From NCBI GenBank assembly GCA_017544835.1, contig JAFYDI010000114.1:16401-80400 (forward strand): a stretch of DNA of 64,000 nucleotides, written 5' to 3'. Position numbers and translations under genes: made by a program. Below the pieces are notes generated by a model. The model saw nothing but the letters and a program-made list of their open reading frames with translations, did not search any database and was not told the origin of the DNA. The number at the start of each line of letters is the position of its first letter. Position 1 is the stretch's first letter. This DNA comes from Lachnospiraceae bacterium. GTDB taxonomy: Bacteria; Bacillota; Clostridia; Lachnospirales; Lachnospiraceae. Below, piece after piece: positions 1-8,207 of the stretch.

Positions 1-2
1 GC

Positions 3-86
3 AAGATTATCATTCCTAAGGGCGACACAATCATCAAAGCCGGCGATGAGCTGGTAATGTATACGAATAAATACCAAAAAGAATAA
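3..86 (+). CDS. C-terminal end of a TrkA-type (RCK_C) potassium-uptake protein, partial
   Basis: Frame 3 from the window edge reads 27 residues to a stop at 84-86. The end matches the last strand of the TrkA C-terminal (RCK_C) domain, with the phrase IPKGDTIIKAGDELVMYT; this domain binds small ligands in K+ channel and transporter gating proteins. Only the tail is visible, so the protein could be a TrkA/KtrA subunit or any transporter carrying an RCK_C domain. The family call rests on this one motif. Confidence 0.6.
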   Translation, partial: KIIIPKGDTIIKAGDELVMYTNKYQKE

Positions 87-163
87 TAGGCCTCGCACGC
101 AAGTAGACTTGAAGGATTACAGACAAAGCGTTTTTGGAGATATAGTATCTTCAAAGGCGCTTT

Positions 164-484
164 TTGACTAAGACAAGAAAAATGTTACTACTTAGTCAAC
201 GAAGTCGTTTTTGAGAAAGGCGATAAAACGGAATTGTTGACTAAGATAAGAAAAACACAATCTCTTAGTCAATGCTTGGTCGCAGTAATGTTGACTAAGG
301 AAAAGAAATCATAATTGCTTAGTCAAAGAAATGCCTTATATTACGATAGGAGAATGCTTTCAAAAGCGCTTTTTTCCTCATTTTGTTGACTAAGAGAAGT
401 CTTACACCAGTGTTTAGTCAAAAAAAATAGGAAAATTTCGAAAAACGCATGACTAAATGGGCTTTGTGGCAATTGTTTAGTCAA
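164..484. repeat. Array of five 36-nt interrupted palindromes (9-18-9)
   Basis: The 540-nt gap between the TrkA-like tail and the ECF sigma gene (87-627) holds no convincing gene but five units of one design: TTGACTAAG, exactly 18 variable nt, CTTAGTCAA. Units lie at 164-199, 237-272, 291-326, 386-421 and 449-484. Units 1-3 have identical arms. Unit 4 changes the first base of the right arm from C to T, which leaves a G-U pair. Unit 5 changes G to A in the left arm and C to T in the right arm, so the inner pair is kept by a double change. Middles differ in sequence but always measure 18 nt, and units are spaced 54-95 nt start to start. I saw no further copy in the window. They could be RNA hairpins or paired protein-binding half-sites. 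Confidence 0.85.
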
Positions 485-627
485 CATTATGGCAGAGCTG
501 AACGCAGAGCGAACATAAGGGATTAGAATTTTATATAATATTTCAAATAAAATGAAACAATTCATGCCGATTTTTAATCTAATGTATTGAAAGGGCCGGA
601 CCTTATCAGAGAAAAGCGAGAGTAAAA

Positions 628-1143
628 ATGAGCGAACTGCAAACAGAAAGACTCATAAAGGCTGCCAAAAGAAAGAATGCTGACGCATTCTCGAAACTTA
701 TTGACAGTCAGATGCAGTCTCTTTACAAAACAGCATACGCGATAGTTAAGAACAACGACGATGCGGCAGACGCCATATCCGAGACCGTTTTGATATGTTG
801 GGAGAAGCTTCAGACGCTTAAGAAGAATCAGTATTTTAAGACATGGATTACCAGGATTCTTATAAACGAGTGCTACAAGATTCTTAAGAACAATTCAAGC
901 ATTGTAAGGTTTGAGGATATGGTAGTGGAAGAAGGCACGGAAGATGTGCATAATCTGGAGTTTGAAGAGGCACTTGATACTCTTGACGATAAGTACAGAG
1001 TAATTGTGGTGTTATACTATTCCCAAGGCTTCTCAACCAAGGAAATAGCGCACATACTTAAGATTCCGGAGGGCACAGTCCGCACCAGATTGTCGCGCGC
1101 CAGAGAACAGCTTAAGAAATACTATGAGGAGCAATCGGTATGA
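628..1143 (+). CDS. ECF-type RNA polymerase sigma factor
   Basis: A 171-residue sigma-70 family protein of ECF size with only regions 2 and 4. Region 2 spans roughly residues 25-90, including the DAADAISETVLICWEKL core-binding helix. Region 4 is a helix-turn-helix at about 120-165, with YYSQGFSTKEIAHIL and then PEGTVRTRLSRAREQL, which reads the -35 element. The stop overlaps the start of the next gene by 4 nt (ATGA), so the two are translationally coupled. The partner is a membrane protein with a short cytoplasmic N-terminus, so it probably holds the sigma factor inactive until an external signal arrives. The ribosome binding site is weak. A paralogous pair lies at 35532-37164. Confidence 0.9.
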   Translation: MSELQTERLIKAAKRKNADAFSKLIDSQMQSLYKTAYAIVKNNDDAADAISETVLICWEKLQTLKKNQYFKTWITRILINECYKILKNNSSIVRFEDMVVEEGTEDVHNLEFEEALDTLDDKYRVIVVLYYSQGFSTKEIAHILKIPEGTVRTRLSRAREQLKKYYEEQSV

Positions 1144-2930
1144 AGAAATGTGAATCAGATATAGAGACTTTATTTTCCGAAGATATAGTAATCCCCGCTA
1201 ACGTGCAGGCGGCCAAAGAAAGAGCGCTGGAAGAAATCCGCTCAAGCGAAGCCCCCGCACATGTAAGACGCGGCTTTTTAGGCAGCAGAGCAGGCTTGGT
1301 GGCCGCATGTGTACTTGCGGTGTTGGTACTTGGAACCGGCTCGGCGGTAGCGGCAACGGTTTATTCAAGATACGAAGTCTATAAGGCCATGGAGCAATAC
1401 AAGATTGACTATTACTACGACGTAGCCAATTCCGGCGGATACATTGCTTTTGCTAAGACCCGTGAATTCAAGAACAAAGAAGAGGCCCGCTACTCGGAAC
1501 TTGAGAAAGCCTACAATAACAGCGAAATGTATCCCGAAGAAGAGTTAAAGATATATAAGACTGCTGACGGAATAGATAAGCTAAACGGTGTATTCCTGGA
1601 AGTAACTCCGCAGGGAGAAGAGAATATTCTTCACCTTCCGAAGCGCACGCTTAAGGATGAAGAGATTCTTGAAATCATCGACCATATGGCCAAAGAAAAC
1701 TATGCCGTAACGCAGAAAGTTAAGGAATTTAACGAGTCTCAGGGAGATTACAGCAACTTGTTCGGCAACATGACTGACAGCGAAGTGGACTACTACTATG
1801 TGCTGTTCCACTATTCAAACAGCGAATTCTCAGGTGTTTACGAGCGGGCAAGCGGTGCAGAGTTAGTAAGAAGTGCTGAACTGTCGGCTGAAGAAGAATC
1901 AAGATACAGAGGCTTAATGGGTGAATACAAATATGGACTTAAGAAGCCCGATAAGACTATAAGGGTGATTGATTATCCTGAAGATTATGCGGGAACGGGA
2001 GTTGCTTTTTGCGACAGCGATAACTGCTATTATATCGGTGAGGCGACGCTTTCCGACGATGAGATACTGCAGATTATCGAGATGAAGCTTAGAGAAGTAT
2101 ACGTAAACATGCGCATGGACGAAGAAATTGCTTTCGGCAAGAGAAAAGAAGCACCCAAGAAGAGCGTATCAAGCGTGGATGGTCTGAATATCACCGACAT
2201 GCAATTCTCCCATACCATAGGCCCTGAGACGGCAGTAGCGCTCACTGAGGCCAAGGTCGGAGATATCGTAAAGTTCGGTAAATACGAGCAAAACGGCAAC
2301 ATCTCCGACGGCGCGGAAGACATAGAATGGTATGTCCTTGATAAGGGAGAAACAGGCCTTACGCTTATAACCAAAGACGCAATTCAAAACAAAATGTTCT
2401 ATTCGGAGAACGCAAAAACCTCCTGGGTAAACAGCGATTTAAGAAAATGGCTCAACGAAGAGTTCATAAACGAAGCCTTCTCAAACAATGAAAAAGGAAT
2501 GCTTAGAAATCGCGACAACGACAACAGTGACGGTGTGCATTCAATAGATGTGGTATATATGTTATCAAGGGAAGAAGCTTATTCGTACTTTGGAATCACT
2601 GCAGACCTGTTTGCAGGCAAGCCCGATTCTTATGAGAAGAAGTGTGAATATTATCTGAATAACGTTGACTCACGCTTGTATGCCCGTCCCAGTGCTTATG
2701 CCGTTCAAAACGGAGCATTCGCCTGGACTTCGGAAAACAGTAAGAAAATGCAACAGTTCTATGGCGTAGACGTCTCGAAAGCAGAAGGTACTACCGGCTG
2801 GTGGCTACGCGACACCGACGAACAAGGAAACTCAGCATTCTACATCGACGCTATGGGAAACATCGATGGATCAACATACGTAAGCGACGCATGTGGTGTG
2901 AGACCGGTAATTAACATTTTTGTAAAGTAA
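1140..2930 (+). CDS. Membrane-anchored ECF-sigma partner (putative anti-sigma) with C-terminal DUF6273 domain
   Basis: A 596-residue protein with about 48 cytoplasmic residues, one transmembrane helix near residues 49-72 (LVAACVLAVLVLGTGSAVAA) and a long extracellular part. The last 220 residues resemble DUF6273: an 'IEWYVLD' strand, 'SWVNSDLRKWLNEEF', and an end with 'GWWLRD' and 'GVRPVINIF'. That domain is common in surface proteins of Clostridia and its role is unknown. Residues 75-200 align with the partner at 36037-37164 (shared pattern E-x2-R-x2-ELE-x-YN and LHLPxxxxxDE). The anti-sigma role is inferred from the 4-nt overlap with the sigma gene and the one-helix topology; no zinc-binding anti-sigma motif is visible. 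Confidence 0.75.
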   Translation: MKKCESDIETLFSEDIVIPANVQAAKERALEEIRSSEAPAHVRRGFLGSRAGLVAACVLAVLVLGTGSAVAATVYSRYEVYKAMEQYKIDYYYDVANSGGYIAFAKTREFKNKEEARYSELEKAYNNSEMYPEEELKIYKTADGIDKLNGVFLEVTPQGEENILHLPKRTLKDEEILEIIDHMAKENYAVTQKVKEFNESQGDYSNLFGNMTDSEVDYYYVLFHYSNSEFSGVYERASGAELVRSAELSAEEESRYRGLMGEYKYGLKKPDKTIRVIDYPEDYAGTGVAFCDSDNCYYIGEATLSDDEILQIIEMKLREVYVNMRMDEEIAFGKRKEAPKKSVSSVDGLNITDMQFSHTIGPETAVALTEAKVGDIVKFGKYEQNGNISDGAEDIEWYVLDKGETGLTLITKDAIQNKMFYSENAKTSWVNSDLRKWLNEEFINEAFSNNEKGMLRNRDNDNSDGVHSIDVVYMLSREEAYSYFGITADLFAGKPDSYEKKCEYYLNNVDSRLYARPSAYAVQNGAFAWTSENSKKMQQFYGVDVSKAEGTTGWWLRDTDEQGNSAFYIDAMGNIDGSTYVSDACGVRPVINIFVK

Positions 2931-2960
2931 ACAGCTAAAAAGAGATTGTTCCTATGCCGA

Positions 2961-3132
2961 GAATATAACAGAGTCTTTTCGGCGGACTATCCACAGCGTC
3001 GGCACTTAGCGGGTGTATTTCAAGCCGCTTATGTGAGTAAAGTCCGTAGTGCTTTTTTACGGAGCGACTTTACGGCCGCTACTGCGAGGACATAAGTGAG
3101 AGCGTGTCTGCCAAAAAGACTCTGTTATATTC
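2961..3132. repeat. 172-bp inverted-repeat element with 19-bp perfect arms
   Basis: Positions 2961-2979 (GAATATAACAGAGTCTTTT) are exactly complementary to 3114-3132, and pairing continues inward with one mismatch for about eight more bases. Inside are further dyads: AGCGG/CCGCT near 3008-3029, CTTATG/CATAAG, and a nested hairpin built on GTAAAGT/ACTTTAC with CCGTA/TACGG near 3037-3072. It contains no reading frame. It sits between the converging genes DUF6273 protein and typA, the usual place for dispersed intergenic palindromic elements or small non-autonomous mobile elements. No target-site duplication is obvious, and its role is not known to me. Confidence 0.7.
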
Positions 3133-3157
3133 GATTGGGTATAGAACATGAATCAAT

Positions 3158-3186
3158 AAAGGCCAAGCAATATGCTTGGCCTTTTG
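3158..3186. terminator. Bidirectional intrinsic terminator between the sigma locus and typA
   Basis: An 8-bp stem, GGCCAAGC with GCTTGGCC, has a five-base loop and a T run on the plus side (3182-3185) and AAA before it, so it also works on the minus strand. It lies 6 nt past the typA stop and probably ends typA transcription. Confidence 0.85.
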
Positions 3187-3191
3187 AATAA

Positions 3192-5024
3192 TTACTGTTT
3201 CTTGAACCCTGCGCGCTTACGCATGAGAGGATCGAGAATCTTCTTACGAATACGAAGCTTGGTAGGGGTGACTTCAAGGAGCTCGTCGGTGTCGATGAAG
3301 TCAAGAGCCTGCTCAAGACTTAATACCTTGGGAGGTGTTAAGCGGAGAGCTTCATCGGCTGCGGAGGAACGGGTGTTGGTAAGCTGTTTCTTCTTGCAGA
3401 CGTTAACCTCGATGTCTTCAGCCTTACCGGTCTGACCAATTACCATACCGCTGTAAACCTTTTCGCCGGGACCGATAAAGAGGGTACCGCGCTCCTGAGC
3501 GTTGAATAAGCCGTAGGTTACGGTTTCGCCATTCTCGAAAGCTATAAGGGAGCCCTGGCTTCTATAAGCAATGTCTCCCTTGTAAGGGCCGTAGCCGTCA
3601 AACATTGTATTTAAAATACCGTTACCCTTGGTGTCGGTCATGAAGTCACCGCGGTAACCGATAAGTCCTCTTGAAGGAATGGAGAAGATGAGTCTGGTGT
3701 AACCGCCGCTTGCGTGACCCATTTCTTTTAACTCGCCTTTACGCATGGAGAGTTTCTCAATAACGGTGCCCGAGTATTCTTCGGGAACATCTACATAGGC
3801 GATTTCCATGGGCTCTAAGCGCTTGCCCTTTTCGTCTTCTTTGTACAAAACTTCAGCCTTGGATACTGCGAATTCAAAGCCTTCACGGCGCATGTTCTCG
3901 ATAAGTACGGATAAGTGTAACTCACCGCGGCCGGATACCTTGAAGCGGTCGGTGGAGTCGGTCTCCTCAACACGAAGGGAAACGTCGGTGTTAAGCTCTC
4001 TGAAAAGTCTCTCGCGAAGATGACGGCTGGTTACGAACTTGCCTTCCAAACCTGCGAGAGGAGAGTCGTTAACGCAGAAGTCCATAGCGATGGTGGGCTC
4101 GGAAATCTTCTGGAAAGGAATGGGCTGAGGGTTCTCAACATCGCAAAGGGTGTCGCCGATGTGAATGTCGGAGATACCTGAAATGGCTACGATGGAGCCG
4201 ATGCCTGCTTCCTTGACTTCAACCTTGTTAAGACCGTCGAACTCGTAGAGCTTGGAAATCTTAACCTTACGAATCTTGTCGGGCTCGTGGTGATTGACGA
4301 TTACAACGTCTTGATTGACCTTAACGGAACCGTTGTCAACCTTGCCTACACCGATACGACCTACATATTCATTGTAGTCGATGGTGGAAATAAGTACCTG
4401 AGTACCTGCTTCGGAGTCGCCTTCGGGAGCGGGGATGTAATTTAAAATAGTCTCGAAAAGGGGCTGCATGTCGGTACCGTTAACCTTGGGATCGAGGGAT
4501 GCAAATCCACCCTTGGCAGAAGCAAATACAAAGGGGCAGTCAAGCTGCTCATCGGAAGCATCAAGCTCTAAGAAAAGCTCAAGCACCTCATCTATAACCT
4601 CCTCGGGGCGAGCCTCGGGACGGTCAATCTTATTAACACATACGATAACCGGAAGCTTAAGAGCCATAGCCTTGGTAAGAACGAATCTTGTCTGGGGCAT
4701 GGGACCTTCAAAAGCATCCACAACAAGGATAACACCGTTAACCATCTTAAGTACACGCTCTACCTCACCGCCAAAATCAGCGTGACCGGGGGTGTCGATG
4801 ATGTTAATCTTGGTGCCTTTATATGAAACGGCGGTGTTCTTCGACAGAATGGTGATACCGCGCTCGCGCTCGATATCGTTGGAGTCCATTACACGTTCCT
4901 GAACCTCCTGATTGGCTCTGAAAACGCCGCTCTGTTTTAAAAGCTCATCCACGAGTGTGGTCTTGCCGTGGTCTACATGAGCTATGATTGCTACGTTACG
5001 AATGTCTTCTCTTTTTTGTAACAT
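3192..5024 (-). CDS. typA: Ribosome-associated GTPase TypA/BipA
   Basis: A 610-residue translational GTPase, the normal TypA length. It binds the 70S ribosome and helps 50S assembly and stress or cold adaptation. The G1 motif AHVDHGKT is at residues 15-22, the switch I sequence RERGITI follows near 55, DTPGHADF is G3 and NKID is G4. The C-terminal half has the TypA-specific repeats, including [19 protein letters not shown] and the [11 protein letters not shown] segment with the family's IGQ tail motif. A GAGG ribosome binding site precedes the ATG. It is transcribed alone from a promoter at 5066-5094, with a terminator at 3158-3186. Confidence 0.97.
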   Translation of the reverse strand: MLQKREDIRNVAIIAHVDHGKTTLVDELLKQSGVFRANQEVQERVMDSNDIERERGITILSKNTAVSYKGTKINIIDTPGHADFGGEVERVLKMVNGVILVVDAFEGPMPQTRFVLTKAMALKLPVIVCVNKIDRPEARPEEVIDEVLELFLELDASDEQLDCPFVFASAKGGFASLDPKVNGTDMQPLFETILNYIPAPEGDSEAGTQVLISTIDYNEYVGRIGVGKVDNGSVKVNQDVVIVNHHEPDKIRKVKISKLYEFDGLNKVEVKEAGIGSIVAISGISDIHIGDTLCDVENPQPIPFQKISEPTIAMDFCVNDSPLAGLEGKFVTSRHLRERLFRELNTDVSLRVEETDSTDRFKVSGRGELHLSVLIENMRREGFEFAVSKAEVLYKEDEKGKRLEPMEIAYVDVPEEYSGTVIEKLSMRKGELKEMGHASGGYTRLIFSIPSRGLIGYRGDFMTDTKGNGILNTMFDGYGPYKGDIAYRSQGSLIAFENGETVTYGLFNAQERGTLFIGPGEKVYSGMVIGQTGKAEDIEVNVCKKKQLTNTRSSAADEALRLTPPKVLSLEQALDFIDTDELLEVTPTKLRIRKKILDPLMRKRAGFKKQ

Positions 5025-5065
5025 AAATTCCTCACATTTCTTACTAACTACAAGTCAACTTTTGG

Positions 5066-5094
5066 ATTATATCACCGCGTAATTAATCATTCAA
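5066..5094 (-). promoter_or_regulatory. Sigma-A promoter of typA
   Basis: On the minus strand, TTGAAT (5089-5094) and a perfect TATAAT (5066-5071) are separated by 17 nt. They lie about 40 nt upstream of the typA start. Confidence 0.75.
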
Positions 5095-5149
5095 TGTAAA
5101 ATCGCACAAAATTGCCCCACTCACGCCTTTTGGAGGGCAAAAAAAGTAA

Positions 5150-5183
5150 TAAAAAACCCACTCACCGATTCCCGATAAGTGGG
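5150..5183 (-). terminator. Intrinsic terminator of the CAP-domain gene
   Basis: An 11-bp stem with G-U pairs (CCCACTTATCG with CGGTGAGTGGG, minus strand) is followed by six or more T. It lies about 20 nt after the stop at 5204. Confidence 0.85.
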
Positions 5184-5203
5184 CTGTTAATGTTCATAAC
5201 AAA

Positions 5204-6049
5204 CTACTTAATGTTGGTGGAAGAAAACTCCTGAGTCCCGTAGATGATACCGCCCTCTGCACGGAAGAATCCGAAGCCTACGTACTTCCACTTGGGATTA
5301 AGCATGTTCTCGTTGTGGCCGGGGCTTTCTTTGTACCCTTGCATGATTCCGTCGATTACGGTGTTCGCGTCATCATTCTCGTAACCGCAGGATCTGCTGC
5401 AATTCTCGCCGACGGAAACTATGTCGTAGCCGCCTTCGTCGTACATTGAATAGTACTTTTCACCATTGGGCCTTGAGTGAGAGAAGAGCGTTCCGCATTC
5501 GGCAGCGCGCTTATCAGCCACATCCAGACATACATTGTTAAAAGAAAGAGGCGCGATACCGTTGGCTGCTCTGTATTCATTAATCCTTTCAAGCATTAAG
5601 GTTGCGTATTCGCTTGCGGTGATAATGGGTTCGGGGGCTTTCTTTTCCTCTTTCCCGGTGGTTTCGCTTGGGCTTGTCGTGTCGGTTTCTTTGGCAAGAG
5701 GCACTCTGGCTTCAGCTATGGCAAGAGAAGCGCTTTCCTTGGTTGCGAGGGCGGCTGACTTGGAGGCAAGCTCTGTGGCAAGTGCGGTTACCGTTTCTGC
5801 GTAAGTTTCGATGTCGGTCTTAAGAATCTCGATTTCGGCCTTGTATTCGGTGATGGATGTGTTGGCGTTCGCAAGTTCGTTTCTGGCCGCAACGACCGAA
5901 GCGGAGAGTGTGTCGATGTCCGACTCGTATTCCGCCTGCAGTGCCGCCGCAAAGGTTTTTTCCTTGTGCAGTATAAAGGATTGTATGACCAATGCAATTG
6001 TAAGTGTAACAATAATGAGACCGCTAATGATTCTTCCGAGTTTTTTCAT
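5204..6049 (-). CDS. Membrane-anchored or secreted CAP (SCP/PR1) domain protein
   Basis: A 281-residue protein. The start MKKLGRIISG at 6049 is preferred over an upstream ATG at 6085 because AGAGG lies 7 nt before it. Residues 5-30 form a hydrophobic export or anchor segment. A heptad-rich stretch (about 35-110) should be a coiled coil, then comes a Thr/Ser/Pro linker, and residues 150-280 are a CAP domain: LERINEYRAANGIAPL, the FSHSRPNG strand with a zinc-binding type His, VGENCS, and SPGHNENMLNPKWKYVGFG. CAP proteins of Firmicutes are surface proteins of mostly unknown function (YkwD type). The gene is monocistronic. Confidence 0.85.
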   Translation of the reverse strand: MKKLGRIISGLIIVTLTIALVIQSFILHKEKTFAAALQAEYESDIDTLSASVVAARNELANANTSITEYKAEIEILKTDIETYAETVTALATELASKSAALATKESASLAIAEARVPLAKETDTTSPSETTGKEEKKAPEPIITASEYATLMLERINEYRAANGIAPLSFNNVCLDVADKRAAECGTLFSHSRPNGEKYYSMYDEGGYDIVSVGENCSRSCGYENDDANTVIDGIMQGYKESPGHNENMLNPKWKYVGFGFFRAEGGIIYGTQEFSSTNIK

Positions 6050-6228
6050 AGTTTGGCCCTCTTCACATTTTTCCCGATAATACATGATACCAAGTAAGAA
6101 TTAATGAATAGGCAAACTGCCATACGACATAATGTAAAATATACTTGACAAAAAGAAAATGATATTATACCATAGGCTCAACAGAAAAGAACGCGCCACG
6201 GACAGGCGGATTAACGGAGGATTTTTAG

Positions 6229-7263
6229 ATGAAACAAAGTAATACGGGACGAATTGTTGCAATGATTGTGCTTACGATTGCCTTTCTGGCCTTGATGTTA
6301 GGCTTTGTGTTAAGCCCTAAGAATACTAAGAAGACAACGCTTAAAGTCAATGTTATTGTTGAAAACGGTGAGGCGACGTATCGTTCTTTCACGGGTAAAT
6401 TCAACATCAGCAGAGCAGGTACTTATGATATTGCTGTTAAGTGGTGGCCCGAAGAAGACACGGGAGTTATTTCCGGATTCGTGCTTTACGATCTTGACGG
6501 ATCGATAATGCATTTTTGCACCGGACAGGCAGTGCAGGCAGGATTCGTACCGACTCGTTTGGAGAAAGCGGAATACAGCTTTGATATCCTGATTTTTGCA
6601 AGCGAGGAAGAAGTTGATAATTTTCTTAGAAAATGTGATGAAGATTACACTTCAAGCGGCGATAAGTTTGAAGGATACAAAGATGGTATGTGGGAGATAG
6701 AGTATACTGCTTCCGCTACACTTTCGACCAATTGGATGGTTCTTGTATTCTTTGCGGGATGTATTATGTACGGACTTTTGATGACACTTATCGTCTTTAG
6801 AATGTGCCATGAAGGTAAGCCTGAGTATGACGAGAGACAGAAGCTTGTAAACGGTAAAGCATATGAATACGGTTTCTATACCATGCTTGCTTTGTGCGTT
6901 ACCTATATTTTCGCGTGGTTTACAGGGGTTGCGGACGAGTTTCTTTCGCCGGGAGTGGCGGTGGCGCTTATAACGCTTATTGTGGCTGCAGTGGTAGGTA
7001 TTTACAATGTTGTCAACGACGGTTATATTGCGGTTAATGCTTATGAAGGACGCGTAATTGCTGCTCTTTCGGCGATTTTGGCTGTTAACATTCTGGCTAC
7101 GATAGGCGGCATCAGAACCGGTCGCCTGATTGAAGACGGTAAGCTGGGACTTTCGTCGGTAAATGCTTTCTGCGGGCTCTTAATGCTTGCCTTGATAGTT
7201 GCCATTGTCATTAAGAAAGCTTGCAATAAGAGGGAGGATGACGATGAAGAACTTGAGGCTTAA
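6229..7263 (+). CDS. Multi-pass membrane protein paired with an XRE regulator, function unknown
   Basis: A 344-residue membrane protein not recognised as a named family. One helix lies at about residues 10-28, then an extracytoplasmic stretch of about 140 residues, then four or five helices (roughly 165-190, 212-232, 238-258, 272-292 and 305-325). A phrase like PEYDERQK follows the first of these, as in small DUF2178/DUF3796-type proteins that are usually encoded next to short XRE regulators. The ribosome binding site is GGAGG. The last 20 nt overlap the XRE gene, so the two are coupled, and the regulator may control or be held by this protein. TTGACA at 6145-6150 is a possible -35, but no well-spaced -10 follows. 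Confidence 0.7.
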   Translation: MKQSNTGRIVAMIVLTIAFLALMLGFVLSPKNTKKTTLKVNVIVENGEATYRSFTGKFNISRAGTYDIAVKWWPEEDTGVISGFVLYDLDGSIMHFCTGQAVQAGFVPTRLEKAEYSFDILIFASEEEVDNFLRKCDEDYTSSGDKFEGYKDGMWEIEYTASATLSTNWMVLVFFAGCIMYGLLMTLIVFRMCHEGKPEYDERQKLVNGKAYEYGFYTMLALCVTYIFAWFTGVADEFLSPGVAVALITLIVAAVVGIYNVVNDGYIAVNAYEGRVIAALSAILAVNILATIGGIRTGRLIEDGKLGLSSVNAFCGLLMLALIVAIVIKKACNKREDDDEELEA

Positions 7264-7438
7264 ATCCGCGAGAGCTGCCAAGGACATGTCGCAGGAAGAC
7301 CTTGCCAAAGCCTGCGGTGTTACGAGGCAGACCATCAATGCCATAGAGAAAGGCGACTACAATCCGACCATCAATCTTTGTATTGCGATATGCAAGGCGC
7401 TTGATAAGACGCTCGATGAATTATTCTGGGAATATTAA
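7244..7438 (+). CDS. Short XRE-family transcriptional regulator
   Basis: A 64-residue protein that is essentially one Cro/C1 helix-turn-helix: MSQEDLAKACGVTRQTINAIE, followed by GDYNPTINLCIAICKALDKTLDELF. It resembles YozG-type mini-regulators found beside membrane proteins. Two in-frame ATGs exist. The second (7244) is chosen because GGGAGG ends six bases upstream, while it abuts the first at 7238. It overlaps the membrane-protein gene and probably regulates that pair, possibly through the dyad at 7457-7469. Confidence 0.9.
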   Translation: MKNLRLKSARAAKDMSQEDLAKACGVTRQTINAIEKGDYNPTINLCIAICKALDKTLDELFWEY

Positions 7439-7456
7439 GAATTAAATAATCTATTA

Positions 7457-7479
7457 ATTCGTTGCGAATATGCTATAAT
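7457..7479 (+). promoter_or_regulatory. Promoter -10 box with adjacent 13-bp dyad (candidate XRE operator)
   Basis: The dyad ATTCG-TTG-CGAAT (7457-7469) lies just upstream of TATAAT at 7474-7479, in the promoter spacer of the gene at 7532. No strong -35 is visible. A regulator bound here would block the polymerase. The neighbouring XRE gene is the obvious candidate, by position only. Confidence 0.45.
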
Positions 7480-7531
7480 AACAACGATGTGGGGTTTTGA
7501 CACAATATAATGTATTACGGGAGAATTCATC

Positions 7532-7837
7532 ATGACAGAAGATATCGCGAAGCTTAGAAGAAGTGTCAGGGTTAACAGGGTTTTGATAGTAATCTTGCTT
7601 TTGCTGTTATTTCTTATTATTGCCGGAATGGCTGTAGTGGGACTTTATGCGTATAGAATTTCACAGCAGATGATTCCTGTTACGAGAAAGTTTATGGAGA
7701 TAGACTGGACCTGGATGTTTGACCAGATTTCTGCCATAGATGTGCCGGAGATGAAGGGCAAACTTGACAGTGTTATGGAGACGGTAGCCTCTGTTAAGGA
7801 GTCAGTTGACGCTCTTTCGGCATCACTTCCCAGATAA
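7532..7837 (+). CDS. Small single-pass membrane protein, function unknown
   Basis: A 101-residue protein with a basic N-terminus, one very hydrophobic helix at about residues 18-43 (LIVILLLLLFLIIAGMAVVG) and an extracytoplasmic tail likely to be helical. The ribosome binding site GGGAG is well placed. It has its own -10 box (7474-7479). I do not recognise the family. The gene is probably real given its start signals and clear membrane design. Confidence 0.6.
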   Translation: MTEDIAKLRRSVRVNRVLIVILLLLLFLIIAGMAVVGLYAYRISQQMIPVTRKFMEIDWTWMFDQISAIDVPEMKGKLDSVMETVASVKESVDALSASLPR

Positions 7838-7871
7838 TATCTGAAATATAAGGAAAATCGGTCTTTTTGTG

Positions 7872-7900
7872 TTGACATAGCGATTTTTGTATGTTACATT
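7872..7900 (+). promoter_or_regulatory. Promoter of the lysine-riboswitch/dap operon
   Basis: A perfect -35 TTGACA (7872-7877), a 17-nt spacer and TACATT (7895-7900) with an upstream TG. Transcription should start about 7907, just before the riboswitch. Confidence 0.75.
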
Positions 7901-7912
7901 CTCAACAAGTAA

Positions 7913-8090
7913 ATAAGAGCACGGTAGAGGTCGCGCTTTGCAAGAGTAATCGATTTGATGTGTCGGACACAGCTGATAATCGACGAAAGGGTACGGCGCC
8001 GAAGGAACGGATATACCGAGTATCCGGGTCCTGGGCATACATTTAAGAGGTGTATGACTGTCATCCCGAAAGGGATGGGGAGCTATCAAG
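7913..8090 (+). promoter_or_regulatory. Lysine riboswitch (L box)
   Basis: The leader contains the conserved L-box blocks in order: GTAGAGGTCGCGC, CAAGAGTAAT, GAAAGGGTACGGCGCCGAAG, CCTGGGCAT, GACTGTCAT, and finally GGGGAGCTATC, which closes the basal stem. The aptamer is followed by an intrinsic terminator (8105-8140) and then dapA. L boxes bind lysine and stop transcription of lysine biosynthesis or uptake genes, which fits dapA-dapB downstream. The block pattern makes this secure; the exact ends are estimated. Confidence 0.95.
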
Positions 8091-8104
8091 TTTTATGAGT
8101 TTAA

Positions 8105-8140
8105 GCGACCGACCGTTTTTTTGACGTTCGGTCTTTTTTT
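8105..8140 (+). terminator. Riboswitch-controlled intrinsic terminator
   Basis: GACCGA pairs with TCGGTC, and three more pairs follow past one mismatch. A run of eight T follows. It lies between the lysine aptamer and dapA and should form when lysine is bound. Confidence 0.9.
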
Positions 8141-8207
8141 TGCAAAAGAAATACCGTGTGCTTAGGACTTACACAGCGAGGCATCGCAATTTTAAGGAGG
8201 ACAATTT

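Noticed and set aside
164..484. CRISPR array
   Set aside because: Unit length (36 nt) is CRISPR-like, but only the 9-nt arms are conserved, the middles differ, gaps vary from 18 to 59 nt, and no cas gene is present.
164..484. Integron attC sites
   Set aside because: The ends do not fit the RYYYAAC/GTTRRRY core pattern and no integrase or cassette gene is nearby in view.
341..565. 74-residue open frame on the minus strand over the palindrome array
   Set aside because: It crosses two palindrome units, has skewed composition and no ribosome binding site; the repeats explain it better.
6145..6171. Promoter TTGACA with TATACC for the gene at 6229
   Set aside because: The spacer is only 15 nt and the alternatives are worse, so it was not listed as a feature.
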